Below, one piece after another: positions 54,687-63,415 of a DNA stretch of 64,000 nucleotides (position 1 is the stretch's first letter; the number at the start of each line of letters is the position of its first letter). Source of the stretch: Paenibacillus taichungensis (GTDB lineage Bacteria; Bacillota; Bacilli; Paenibacillales; Paenibacillaceae); the NCBI RefSeq assembly GCF_003287275.1, contig NZ_QEVW01000005.1:248001-312000 (forward strand), given 5' to 3'. The notes under the pieces are model-generated. The model saw only the letters and a program-made list of their open reading frames with translations. It ran no database searches and had not been told where the DNA came from. The translations under genes were made by a program, and so were the position numbers.

Positions 54687-55496
54687 ATGTCAATTAATAG
54701 GGACAAGCTGCAAGAAACTTTGGATCTTGCCTTTCGGGTTCGTCCCCGCGTAGGATGGGGTGTTCTCACATATTTCCTATACAGCGCAGTCTTCTATGCG
54801 ATCTTCTTGCTTAACGGCATCGACTACACGCGAGTGGGTGAGAGTGAGCGGACCCTTCTTCTCTGGTACATAGCACCGCTGTCCGGCGGTGCCGTGCTGA
54901 CCATCACAATGGTCACAATCTACGGATGGTGGCGTCCTAGCCTGGTTGAAAGGCGGCGTCTTTCTCGATGGACAATGACTCTTCCGATCATCATGATGGT
55001 CATCGCGATCGTGAACATGCTGACCGGCGATTTCACCCGTGTCACCCCCCTCATGTGGCTGTATCTCATTTTCGGCAGTATCATGGTGGGCTTCAATGAG
55101 GAGATGATCAATCGAGGTCAGTTAATGGTTGCTCTGCGCAGCCGATTTGGCGAAACCGGGGTCTGGCTGCTCTCAACAGCGATGTTCGCAGTCTTCCACC
55201 TACCGAACATGTTCTTGGGCATCGGAGCGGGTGCCTTGTTCCAGGTAATGATCGCTTTCGGCCTCGGTTCGATCTTCTACCTCGCCCGACGGTCTACCGG
55301 ATCGCTCGTGGCCTCCATATTCCTGCACGGGTTCTGGGACATGAGCGTCTTCTCAGCGAATGGCGCAACGGCGTTACCCATCGCTGGCTTACTAGCTCCG
55401 TTGTTGGTGATCGCTGCAGTGATCACGGTTCCGATCATTCTTCGTCGTGAAAAGCGGCGCGATATCGCCCAAAGTGTGTCCCGACCAGTCGGCTGA
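54687..55496 (+). CDS. CPBP-family intramembrane metalloprotease (CAAX protease-like)
   Basis: 269 aa, about eight helices. The three ABI/CPBP motifs are present: FNEEMINRG (EExxxR), FHLPN, and FLHGFWD. Members process prenylated or other membrane peptides or give bacteriocin immunity; the substrate is unknown. GGGAG lies 8 nt before ATG 54687. The gene body is markedly richer in G/C-ending codons (ATC, GTC, CTC, GCG, ACC) than its AT-rich surroundings, suggesting transfer from a high-GC Gram-positive donor. Confidence 0.85.
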   Translation: MSINRDKLQETLDLAFRVRPRVGWGVLTYFLYSAVFYAIFLLNGIDYTRVGESERTLLLWYIAPLSGGAVLTITMVTIYGWWRPSLVERRRLSRWTMTLPIIMMVIAIVNMLTGDFTRVTPLMWLYLIFGSIMVGFNEEMINRGQLMVALRSRFGETGVWLLSTAMFAVFHLPNMFLGIGAGALFQVMIAFGLGSIFYLARRSTGSLVASIFLHGFWDMSVFSANGATALPIAGLLAPLLVIAAVITVPIILRREKRRDIAQSVSRPVG

Positions 55497-55503
55497 TTCA
55501 TAC

Positions 55504-55587
55504 AAAAATCCCCTTGTGCAACAAGGAGGATCTCTGATAAAGGTTTATGAACCCATCAGAGATCAACCTAGTGTACAAGGGGATTTT
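55504..55587. terminator. Nested long hairpin between convergent genes
   Basis: An outer stem of 16 nt arms (AAAATCCCCTTGTGCA / TGTACAAGGGGATTTT, one G-T pair) encloses an inner 10-bp stem (GATCTCTGAT / ATCAGAGATC). T-runs flank both sides. It separates the CPBP gene (+) from glgP (-) and probably terminates both. Confidence 0.7.
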
Positions 55588-55606
55588 ATTTTAAATCAAT
55601 CCTTAT

Positions 55607-58039
55607 TTAACCTTTCCAGTGTCCCGACACCGGATGAATGCCCCAGATATCAGTCGCATACTCACTGATGGTGCGATCACTAGAGAAAATGCCGGAATGA
55701 GCTGTATTCAGCACTGCCTTGCGTGTCCAGCCCGATACATCGCGGTATGCCGAATCAATGGAAGCATGTGCATCGGCATAGGCAGCAAAATCACGCAACA
55801 CAAAGTACTCGTCACCATGGGCCAGCAATGAATCATAGATATCCCAGAATTCACCATCACGCTCACAGAACGCTCCCGGATGTACCAGCTGCTCCACGAC
55901 CTCACGAATTCGCTCATCTTGCTGTACAATCTCATTCGGCCGATAACTGCCGGAGCGGTAATATTCAAGCACCTCGTCTGCACTCAGACCAAAGATAAAC
56001 ATATTGTCTTGACCAACCTGCTCTGCCATCTCGACATTAGCACCGTCCATGGTACCAATGGTTAACGCACCGTTCATCATAAATTTCATGTTCCCCGTAC
56101 CGGAGGCTTCCTTGCCTGCGGTTGAAATTTGTTCGCTGACGTCCGCGGCAGGAATGATTTTCTCCGCAAGAGAGACCGAGTAGTTCTCCAGGAAAAATAC
56201 CTGCAGACGATCTTTCACGGCCGCATCACGATTGACCGTATCTGCTACCGTGTTAATCAATTTGATAATTTTCTTGGCAAAATAATAACTCGGCGCTGCC
56301 TTTGCTCCAAAAATGAACGTGCGTGGCACGATATCAAACGAAGCATCGCTCTTGAGACGGTTATACAAATGCATAACATGCAGAATGTTCAGTAACTGCC
56401 GTTTGTACCCATGCAGTCTTTTCACCTGTACATCAAAGATGGAATCCGGATTGACAGTCTTTCCGGTATGATCCAGGATGTACGCGGCCAGTCGCTCCTT
56501 ATTATCACGTTTAATGGAATGGAACTGCTGCTGGAATGAAGCATCATCAGAAACGCGTACCAGCTCATTCAGTCTGCCCGGCTCCCTGACCCACTCACTT
56601 CCAATCGTATCTGTAATCAGATTCGACAGCTTCGGATTGGCGTGCATCAGCCAGCGGCGATGGGTAATACCATTGGTTTTATTATTAAAGCGCTCGGGAT
56701 AGAGTGCATAGAACGGAGCCATTTCCCGTTCCTTTAATATTTCGGTATGCAATGCCGCAACACCGTTAACGCTATGGCTGCCCACAATCGCCAGATGTGC
56801 CATCCGCACCTGATCATTGGCAACAATCGCCATATGCTGAATACGATCCTGGTCTCCGGGATAACGTTCGAGCAGCATGCCGCAGAAACGTTTGTTGATC
56901 TCTTCAATAATCATGTAAATGCGTGGCAGCAGCTTGCTGATCATGGCTACAGGCCACTTTTCAAGCGCCTCACTTAGCGTTGTATGGTTTGTATACGATA
57001 CGGTGCGAGTCGTAATATCCCACGCTTCATCCCATCCATAACCTTTAACATCAATCAGAATCCGCATCAGTTCGGGAATTACGAGGGTTGGATGCGTATC
57101 GTTGATATGGAACGCCACTTTATCCGGCAATCGATCATACGAAAGCTCAAGCTTGTTAAATGTACGCAAAGCACTCTGTACGCCTGCCGAACACATGAAA
57201 TATTGCTGTTTCAGACGGAGCAGCTTGCCCTCGTATTGGGAATCATCCGGATACAAAAACTCTGAAATTGATTCTACCGAACGGCTGTAATCCAGATATC
57301 CGTAATAGTTCGAAGGGGTATCGAGTGAAGTTTCCCGCTTGGGCTCCGCACTCCATAATCGCAAGGTGTTTACATGGGGCTGGCCATAACCGATTACAGG
57401 CACATCATATGGTACAGCTACAACTGATTCGGCATCTTTGGTGACAAATTGGTAATGCCCATCCTGTTCATAAGCCTCCACACGGCCCCAGAACTGCACT
57501 TCCACCTTTTTGTCCGGACGGCGCACTTCCCATTCATTGCCCTTCTCGAGCCAATTATCGGGTAGTTCCACCTGATTGCCGTTAATAATTTTTTGCTCAA
57601 ACAAGCCATATTTATATCGGATTCCGCATCCATGTCCTGCATAGCCGAGGGAAGCCAGTGAATCCAGAAAACAGGCTGCGAGTCTTCCCAGACCTCCGTT
57701 GCCTAGCCCTGCATCCGCCTCCTGTTCTTCCACTTCTTCCAAAGAAAAACCCAGTTCAGCCAGGCTGTCACGAACGAGTTCCAATTCATTCACATTTAAC
57801 AGGTTGTTGCCGAGCAGACGTCCAATCAGGAATTCCAGCGAGAAGTAATAGACCTGTTTATCCTGGCGCTGCTTAAACCCCTGATTCGACGCCGCCCAAT
57901 CCTGACCCGCATATTCACGGATCATGCTTCCAAGTACGTGATAGACATCCTCCTTTGTTGCTTCTGCTAATGGTTTGCCCAATTTGCTGACCAGATTGCG
58001 TCTAAAAATACTCTTGAACGTTTCCTTGTTGTCAAACAA
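55607..58039 (-). CDS. glgP: Glycogen phosphorylase
   Basis: 810 aa, PLP-dependent glycosyltransferase family 35. It releases glucose 1-phosphate from glycogen. The PLP-binding Lys lies in EASGTGNMKFMMNGALTIGT, and DAGLGNGGLGRLAACFLDS is the conserved N-terminal block. The start is TTG 58039, with GGGAGG 9 nt upstream. It follows glgC and glgD on the same strand, but a 363-bp spacer with strong inverted repeats intervenes. No glgA or glgB is in the window. Confidence 0.94.
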   Translation of the reverse strand: MFDNKETFKSIFRRNLVSKLGKPLAEATKEDVYHVLGSMIREYAGQDWAASNQGFKQRQDKQVYYFSLEFLIGRLLGNNLLNVNELELVRDSLAELGFSLEEVEEQEADAGLGNGGLGRLAACFLDSLASLGYAGHGCGIRYKYGLFEQKIINGNQVELPDNWLEKGNEWEVRRPDKKVEVQFWGRVEAYEQDGHYQFVTKDAESVVAVPYDVPVIGYGQPHVNTLRLWSAEPKRETSLDTPSNYYGYLDYSRSVESISEFLYPDDSQYEGKLLRLKQQYFMCSAGVQSALRTFNKLELSYDRLPDKVAFHINDTHPTLVIPELMRILIDVKGYGWDEAWDITTRTVSYTNHTTLSEALEKWPVAMISKLLPRIYMIIEEINKRFCGMLLERYPGDQDRIQHMAIVANDQVRMAHLAIVGSHSVNGVAALHTEILKEREMAPFYALYPERFNNKTNGITHRRWLMHANPKLSNLITDTIGSEWVREPGRLNELVRVSDDASFQQQFHSIKRDNKERLAAYILDHTGKTVNPDSIFDVQVKRLHGYKRQLLNILHVMHLYNRLKSDASFDIVPRTFIFGAKAAPSYYFAKKIIKLINTVADTVNRDAAVKDRLQVFFLENYSVSLAEKIIPAADVSEQISTAGKEASGTGNMKFMMNGALTIGTMDGANVEMAEQVGQDNMFIFGLSADEVLEYYRSGSYRPNEIVQQDERIREVVEQLVHPGAFCERDGEFWDIYDSLLAHGDEYFVLRDFAAYADAHASIDSAYRDVSGWTRKAVLNTAHSGIFSSDRTISEYATDIWGIHPVSGHWKG

Positions 58040-58058
58040 AAGAAGGTTCCTCCCGGTG

Positions 58059-58358
58059 AAATCCTGTAGGATGGTGGCGGTTCATACTTGTTTCTTACAC
58101 ATGAGTGCTACACCTTTCAAAGCTGCACTTCCGGCTAAGAGCCCGTTCCGGTTACGAATCGTTCTTCCGATCGCTGTTGTCTCTCAAATTTCTTGATGAA
58201 CATTATAAAAGGTTGAAATTTGGAGACAAAGGCGAACGCTGACGCTTCTTCAGAATCGATTTCGTCACCTCCACTGCTTTAGCACGTATAACCGTAGCTT
58301 CAGCTGTGGCACCCGTGCTTTGAAGCAGCATGAACCTTAAATCCATCCTACAGGATTT
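58059..58358 (-). ncRNA. Candidate structured leader RNA or IR-bounded element upstream of glgP
   Basis: The ends 58059-58074 and 58343-58358 are perfect 16-bp inverted repeats (AAATCCTGTAGGATGG / CCATCCTACAGGATTT), extended inward by a 7-bp pair (GGTTCAT / ATGAACC). Inside are a 6+6 bp helix (CTGCTT-AGCACG with CGTGCT-AAGCAG, 58274-58328), a 15-bp helix with one bulge (58177-58192 with 58215-58229) and a 5-bp helix (58104-58129). Each end is also self-complementary (ATCCT-NN-AGGAT). It matches no riboswitch I know. The 3' end lies about 10 nt before the glgP GGGAGG, so folding could affect translation. A 47-codon ORF without ribosome site also runs through it. Confidence 0.5.
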
Positions 58359-58402
58359 TTATTTTATATATATTTATAGATGATATCGGTTACGTGTCGG
58401 TA

Positions 58403-59506
58403 TTAAATAATAGTACTCTTCGCCAGAATATACGGGTTCGACGGGTCGCCGATCAGCGTCTGGCCGCCGCTTAACTTTACATCTTTGTCGAGAATGACGT
58501 TCTCCAGAACGGCACCTTCTCCGATGTAGCATTTTTGCATAATAATGGAGCCTTTAATTTTGGCACCTTTCGCCACATGCACCCCACGGAACAGGATGCT
58601 GTCTTCCACTTCCCCACCTACAATACAGCCGTTCGCGAGCAATGAATGTTTCACCTCAGCGGTGTCCAAGTACTTGGCCGGAGCCTCGTATTTAATCTTG
58701 GTTTGAACAGGCTGTTCCTTGAACAACTGCTCATACAGTCCGCTATTCAAGAGTTCCAGACTGTTGCGATAATAGCTGTCAATCGAATTGATCACGGCAT
58801 GATATCCATCATAGGCATACGCCGCAATGTTCAAGCCATCCGGGTTTTTCTGAATCACATCACGGAAGAAATGGCTTTCGCCATGAGCGATGCAGCGCTG
58901 TACCTGTCGCAGGAACAGTTCTTTTTCCATAATGAAAATTTCTGTATATATATTCGGGTGATCGGCGCTTTGGTGAATGTCCACCACATTACCGTTCCCG
59001 TCATCTTCAACTTTGACACAAGCGTCATGCTCAGGAAGCAGTTGATCTACTTTTTTGCAGACCAGCGTTACATCCGCGCCCTTGCTTATATGGTACCTGT
59101 ACACATCCTGCAGATCTGCTTTGGTCACGTGCCGACTACCTGCATGGACTACATATTGTCCTGAACCCCGCCGGAAGAAATCGAGATTATTGTGAAAATG
59201 CTGCAAATCCCCTTGTGACGTATCGGTTGGATCGTTCCAGTCCGGTGGCAGAATAAACATACCGCCATGCTTGCGATCCAGATCCCAAGGCTTACCGTCT
59301 CCCAAATGATCCATTAGTGAACGGTACTTGCGACGCACAAATACACCGATACTCTCAATGCCAGCATTCATCATATTGGATAATACAAAATCAATCAGAC
59401 GGTAACGCCCGGCATAAGGCACCGCGGCTCCGCAGCGAAAGTACGTCAATTCCTTCAATTCCTCAAGCTCATGGTCAAGGTTAATAACTCCGATCAATGG
59501 TTTCAT
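58403..59506 (-). CDS. glgD: Glucose-1-phosphate adenylyltransferase regulatory subunit
   Basis: 367 aa, nucleotidyltransferase fold followed by a left-handed beta-helix (GGEVEDSILFRGVHVAKGAKI). It lacks the GGxGxRL nucleotide-binding loop seen in GlgC; instead LIGVINLDHELEEL precedes TYFRCGAAVPYAGRYRLIDF, as in GlgD. It forms a complex with GlgC to make ADP-glucose. ATG 59506 lies 8 nt after GGACGG; GTG 59515 opens the frame. It is 27 bp downstream of glgC, same operon. Confidence 0.93.
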   Translation of the reverse strand: MKPLIGVINLDHELEELKELTYFRCGAAVPYAGRYRLIDFVLSNMMNAGIESIGVFVRRKYRSLMDHLGDGKPWDLDRKHGGMFILPPDWNDPTDTSQGDLQHFHNNLDFFRRGSGQYVVHAGSRHVTKADLQDVYRYHISKGADVTLVCKKVDQLLPEHDACVKVEDDGNGNVVDIHQSADHPNIYTEIFIMEKELFLRQVQRCIAHGESHFFRDVIQKNPDGLNIAAYAYDGYHAVINSIDSYYRNSLELLNSGLYEQLFKEQPVQTKIKYEAPAKYLDTAEVKHSLLANGCIVGGEVEDSILFRGVHVAKGAKIKGSIIMQKCYIGEGAVLENVILDKDVKLSGGQTLIGDPSNPYILAKSTII

Positions 59507-59533
59507 CGCATGCACCGTCCTTTGGGGTTTAGA

Positions 59534-60703
59534 TTAGGCTTTGCTTGTCATTCCCTCGAGAAGCTGACGTTCCAGTTCTTCCTGATCGACCAGTAATATA
59601 TCACTCTCATCTTCAGGGGCGGGTGACAGATGTACTCCATCCGGGATCACCAATCCTTCGGCAATAATAGCTTTGTGAATGCGTACATTTTGACCGATCT
59701 TCACTTTTGGCATGATCACTGAATCGGTTACGGAACTGTTCTCTCCCACCTCAATTCCGTAGAACAACACCGAGTGTTTAACCTCACCATATACCACACT
59801 GCCTTCACTGATGATGCAATTCCGCACCTTCGCCGATGGTGAAATATATTGAGCAGGCTGATTCGGATTACGAGTATAGATACGCCAGTCCGGGTCGTTC
59901 AGATTAAACGGCGTTTCCTCATCCAGCAGGTCCATATTGGATTCCCATAGACTGTGAATTGTACCGACGTCTTTCCAATACCCTTCAAATGGATAAGCGT
60001 ATAGTGATTTTTCATTTTCAAGCAACAAGGGAATGATATCTTTGCCAAAATCATAGGAGGTGGATGCCTGCTGTTCGTCCTGGATCAGGAAGCGTTTCAG
60101 CACATCCCACTTGAAGAGATAGATACCCATGGAAGCAAGCGTGCTCTTGGGTTCAGGAGGTTTTTCTTCGAATTCATATATGCGATAATCATCGTGGGTG
60201 TTGAGCAACCCGAACCTGCTGGCTTCTTCCAACGGAACGTCAATGACCGATATGGTGCAATCTGCATCCTTTTCTTTATGGTATTGAAGCATTTTCTCGT
60301 AATCCATTTTATAGATATGATCCCCTGACAAGATGAGCACATGCTCAGGATCGAATTGTTCGATAAAATTCAGGTTACGGTAAATCGCATCCGCCGTACC
60401 GCGGTACCAGTTACTACCGTCTTCACGTTCATGAGGAGGTAGAACATATACCCCACCATTTTTGCGATCCAGATCCCAATCACTGCCAATGCCGATATAG
60501 GAGTGTAGAACTAGAGGTTCGTATTGGGTTAATACACCGACCGTGTCGATGCCAGAGTTGGAGCAATTACTTAGAGGAAAATCAATGATGCGGTAGGTTC
60601 CGCCAAAATAAACAGCAGGCTTGGCCAGTGATTTGGTCAGTCCCTTTAATCTTTTGCCTTGCCCTCCAGCGAGCAGCATCGCTACAACTTCTTTTTTTGC
60701 CAT
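59534..60703 (-). CDS. glgC: Glucose-1-phosphate adenylyltransferase
   Basis: 389 aa. It makes ADP-glucose for glycogen synthesis. [16 protein letters not shown] is the catalytic loop, [20 protein letters not shown] follows, and [15 protein letters not shown] carries the metal-binding Asp. A C-terminal beta-helix completes the subunit. GGAGGAGG is upstream of two adjacent ATG codons (60706 and 60703); the second has 8-nt spacing. It is the first gene of glgC-glgD-glgP. Confidence 0.94.
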   Translation of the reverse strand: MAKKEVVAMLLAGGQGKRLKGLTKSLAKPAVYFGGTYRIIDFPLSNCSNSGIDTVGVLTQYEPLVLHSYIGIGSDWDLDRKNGGVYVLPPHEREDGSNWYRGTADAIYRNLNFIEQFDPEHVLILSGDHIYKMDYEKMLQYHKEKDADCTISVIDVPLEEASRFGLLNTHDDYRIYEFEEKPPEPKSTLASMGIYLFKWDVLKRFLIQDEQQASTSYDFGKDIIPLLLENEKSLYAYPFEGYWKDVGTIHSLWESNMDLLDEETPFNLNDPDWRIYTRNPNQPAQYISPSAKVRNCIISEGSVVYGEVKHSVLFYGIEVGENSSVTDSVIMPKVKIGQNVRIHKAIIAEGLVIPDGVHLSPAPEDESDILLVDQEELERQLLEGMTSKA

Positions 60704-61197
60704 CATTACAGCCTCCTCCATGTGCATTCGTTCTAAATCATTTCAGAGCCCATAATCCGATATGCTGTTGTGTGGACACTTTTGTCATGATTAGGAGCAT
60801 GCTGTACAGACTATGTTGCATTAGAATTGCAGCCAAACATTGTTCTTTGTGATGTCTGAAAGTAGATGATACATGCAGATTTGCCTGTACTTGCTGTGTA
60901 GAGGTGATAGGTGGATGTAAAAATTAAGGTGTACCCCGTGTAAAATGCAATACACTTCTCCTATATAACATTAAACACGAAACGGGCTGAGGAATCTTGC
61001 TGGAAAACTTCGACAAAAGTTTAAGTGGATATCACTCCTTCCTTTATGCCGCTGTTATTAAATATTGTATTCGCTGATGGGTCTGCAAAATCCTTTTGGA
61101 AAAGTTTTGGGGATTTAATTATCGCTTAATATTCGCCCGACAACCTGATCCTTCGAAGCAACATAGCCCTCACTGCACTCACGTGTAAAGAAAAAAA
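60704..61197. other. Long intergenic region upstream of glgC
   Basis: About 490 bp without a gene. On the minus strand TTGCAT (60945-60950) and TTAATT (60922-60927), 17 bp apart, are a possible glgC promoter with a leader of about 210 nt. The half next to the amidohydrolase terminator holds nothing I can name. Confidence 0.4.
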
Positions 61198-61224
61198 CGC
61201 AGAAACCAAGTTATGGTTTCTGCG
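61198..61224 (-). terminator. Terminator of the amidohydrolase operon
   Basis: A perfect 11-bp stem CGCAGAAACCA / TGGTTTCTGCG with a 5-nt loop and seven T on the minus strand. One arm contains the last codons of the amidohydrolase gene. Confidence 0.88.
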
Positions 61225-62353
61225 ATCCAATAATTACGGACACGATGCTCTCTCGCAGCTGATCTGCATCTTTCGTTTGATACGGATCAGCATTGAAAAT
61301 AATGGCGTCCGCAATATAACCTTCTGCAATCTGTCCCAATTCGTCGCCACGACCCAGAATCTCAGCAGCATGGGTCGTCGCAGATTGCCACGCCTCTGCC
61401 CGGGTCAAGCCATAATCAATCAGCGTATCCAACTCTTGCAGATTATAGCCATGCAGTGAAGGTGTGGCGTAATCCGTACCGAAGCCGAAACGGACTCCTG
61501 CTCTTTTTGCATATCCGATGGCTGTAGAATGAGCTTCAGCAGCGCGCGCTGCACGATCACTGATAATAGTAGGCAACGCAAGCACGCCTTTCGGATCTGC
61601 GGCAATCCGATATATTGATGTGGTTGGCACAAAGGCCGTTCGGGACTGCGCAAGTCTGCCGGCCTGATCCTCCGATAAGAACATGCCATGCTCCACGGAT
61701 TCCACCCCGGCCTGGATAGACCAGTCTATCGTCACACCACCCCAGGTATGAACCAACACCTTTTTATGGTGAGCATGGGCATGGCGAACGATGAACGCGA
61801 ACTCTTCCTCCGAAAATACAGGATCGAGCACTTGTTCCGTAGGGGCTCCCAGTCCACCTGTCGCCATGATTTTAACCCAGCCCGCGCCTGTATCAAAAAT
61901 TCCGTTCAACCGTTTTTCCAGATACTCTACACCTCTGGCATCTGCCGCACCCAGCATTTCACTGCTGGTTTCAACCCTTAAGGGATGTTGATAGTGCTGA
62001 GCGAGATGCCGAGCGGTGCTTGGTAACAATCCGCCTGCATCGCGAGCAGTAGTTACTCCCGTCCGGAGGGTAGCTGCAAAAGCTTGCGCCTGCATCACTT
62101 CAACCTCGTGACTGTCACGTTTCAATTGATCCGCATGGTCAAAGTCCGTCCAGGCCAGATGTGTATGAAGATCAATAAGTCCGGGACTTATCCATAAATC
62201 TGTACCTGGAAGCGATGGGTTATCATTCTGCGGCACGGATTCTGTAACAGATGCAAACCGTCCATTCTGGATCGAGATATCGAACCGTTTTCCTACAATG
62301 CCTGCTATAAAGATATGTTTGAAACTTTGCTCCTCCGATTTTACCTGGGTCAT
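61211..62353 (-). CDS. Metal-dependent amidohydrolase
   Basis: 380 aa. Amidohydrolase superfamily: metal ligands in DLHTHLAW, a candidate carboxylated Lys in GWVKIMATGG, KVLVHTWGG, ESVEHGMFL and GFGTDYATP with the catalytic Asp. The subgroup contains imidazolonepropionase-like and dipeptide-hydrolysing enzymes (Xaa-Pro/Xaa-Arg type). ATG 62353 lies 8 nt after GGGGG; ATG 62359 overlaps the upstream stop (ATGA) and is possible. It is the last gene of an operon with an aminotransferase and an oligopeptide-type ABC transporter, suggesting breakdown of an imported amide or peptide. Confidence 0.85.
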   Translation of the reverse strand: MTQVKSEEQSFKHIFIAGIVGKRFDISIQNGRFASVTESVPQNDNPSLPGTDLWISPGLIDLHTHLAWTDFDHADQLKRDSHEVEVMQAQAFAATLRTGVTTARDAGGLLPSTARHLAQHYQHPLRVETSSEMLGAADARGVEYLEKRLNGIFDTGAGWVKIMATGGLGAPTEQVLDPVFSEEEFAFIVRHAHAHHKKVLVHTWGGVTIDWSIQAGVESVEHGMFLSEDQAGRLAQSRTAFVPTTSIYRIAADPKGVLALPTIISDRAARAAEAHSTAIGYAKRAGVRFGFGTDYATPSLHGYNLQELDTLIDYGLTRAEAWQSATTHAAEILGRGDELGQIAEGYIADAIIFNADPYQTKDADQLRESIVSVIIGSQKP

Positions 62354-62355
62354 AT

Positions 62356-63414
62356 TCATTTCCCCCAAACGAGGCGAACAGCCTGGACTGCTTGCTCATG
62401 GTCCTCATTCAATAATGCCGCAATGGTCGCAACAGCTTCCTCCACACCTGCCAGGGACGCATTAACTCCAAAATGATTAATTCGCAAGAGTTGACCAAAA
62501 AGTTCTCCATCCCCAGGAGCAACGATGCCGATCGGCTGATCAATATACAACTTCTCCTCACCTGCAATTCGGACCGTCGTCGTGAGTGTCGAAAATGTTC
62601 TGTTATCTTTTTGCCAAGGCTCCAGACCCAAGGCCTGAATTCCTGCTATAGCAGATAACGCCGCCTGTTCATGACGCTTGATCACCTGCTCCAATCCTTC
62701 AGACTCAATGGCTGTCAAAGCCAAAATCAGTGCTCTGGCTTCCAGCGTTGGAATGTTGGGAGGAACCCTTACAGGTACAGCTCCTTCCTCGGATGGCTTC
62801 AAATCAAGCAAAGACAGGATGGAGTTGCGCGGTGCATGCGCATTGGATTCGAGAAATTCCCATCCACGTGGTGAAATGCTTACTGCGCTGATGCCGTTAG
62901 GGCCGGCCAAGGCTTTTTGTGCACCCACAGCTACAAAATCAACGCCCCATTCATCGACCAGCAGAGGCTCTCCCCCAATTGCTGAGACAGAGTCGCTCAC
63001 CGTAATCAGGTTATGGGCACGCGCAATCTTTATAATTTCTTCTGCGGGATTCGACCCGCCTGTAACCACCTCTGCTTGAACAAAGGATAGTGCGGACGGT
63101 TGATACTTTTCAATCGCGGCAGCTACCTTCTCCACAGGTACAACTTCATCAAAAGGAACTTTGACTTCAATAACCGTTGCCCCTCCACGTTCAAGCCACT
63201 GACCAAACAAACTGCCATAAGGCCCTGTTACGACATTGACAATCGTACGACCCGGTGCAGATATTCCAGCTGCCACGGCCTCTATGCCCAAGATAGCCTC
63301 ACCTGGGATGATCACCGGAGGATACTTTGTATTCAAAAGGTTGGAGAGCAATTGTGTAAGTGTATCGTATTCCGACAGGGTGAGGGGAATGTTTCCTTTA
63401 TATTGTTGGCTCAT
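62356..63414 (-). CDS. Class V aminotransferase (alanine-glyoxylate type)
   Basis: 352 aa, PLP-dependent fold type I. The Schiff-base Lys is K167 (VAVGAQKALAGPNG), D141 (VSDSVSAIGGEP) holds the pyridine nitrogen, and VTGPYGSLF binds phosphate. It resembles alanine-glyoxylate and pyridoxamine-pyruvate aminotransferases; the substrate is open. AGGAGG lies 7 nt before ATG 63414, within the end of the upstream ABC gene, whose stop is 1 nt away. Confidence 0.85.
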   Translation of the reverse strand: MSQQYKGNIPLTLSEYDTLTQLLSNLLNTKYPPVIIPGEAILGIEAVAAGISAPGRTIVNVVTGPYGSLFGQWLERGGATVIEVKVPFDEVVPVEKVAAAIEKYQPSALSFVQAEVVTGGSNPAEEIIKIARAHNLITVSDSVSAIGGEPLLVDEWGVDFVAVGAQKALAGPNGISAVSISPRGWEFLESNAHAPRNSILSLLDLKPSEEGAVPVRVPPNIPTLEARALILALTAIESEGLEQVIKRHEQAALSAIAGIQALGLEPWQKDNRTFSTLTTTVRIAGEEKLYIDQPIGIVAPGDGELFGQLLRINHFGVNASLAGVEEAVATIAALLNEDHEQAVQAVRLVWGK

Positions 63415-63415
63415 A

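Noticed and set aside
58059..58358. T-box, cobalamin or cyclic di-GMP riboswitch
   Set aside because: None of the core motifs of these classes could be aligned; only the helices are evident, so no known class was assigned.
58221..58364. 47-codon minus-strand ORF (begins MDLRFMLLQSTGATAEA) inside the glgP leader
   Set aside because: It has no ribosome site, and its start lies in the terminal inverted repeat; chance coding within a structured segment is more likely.
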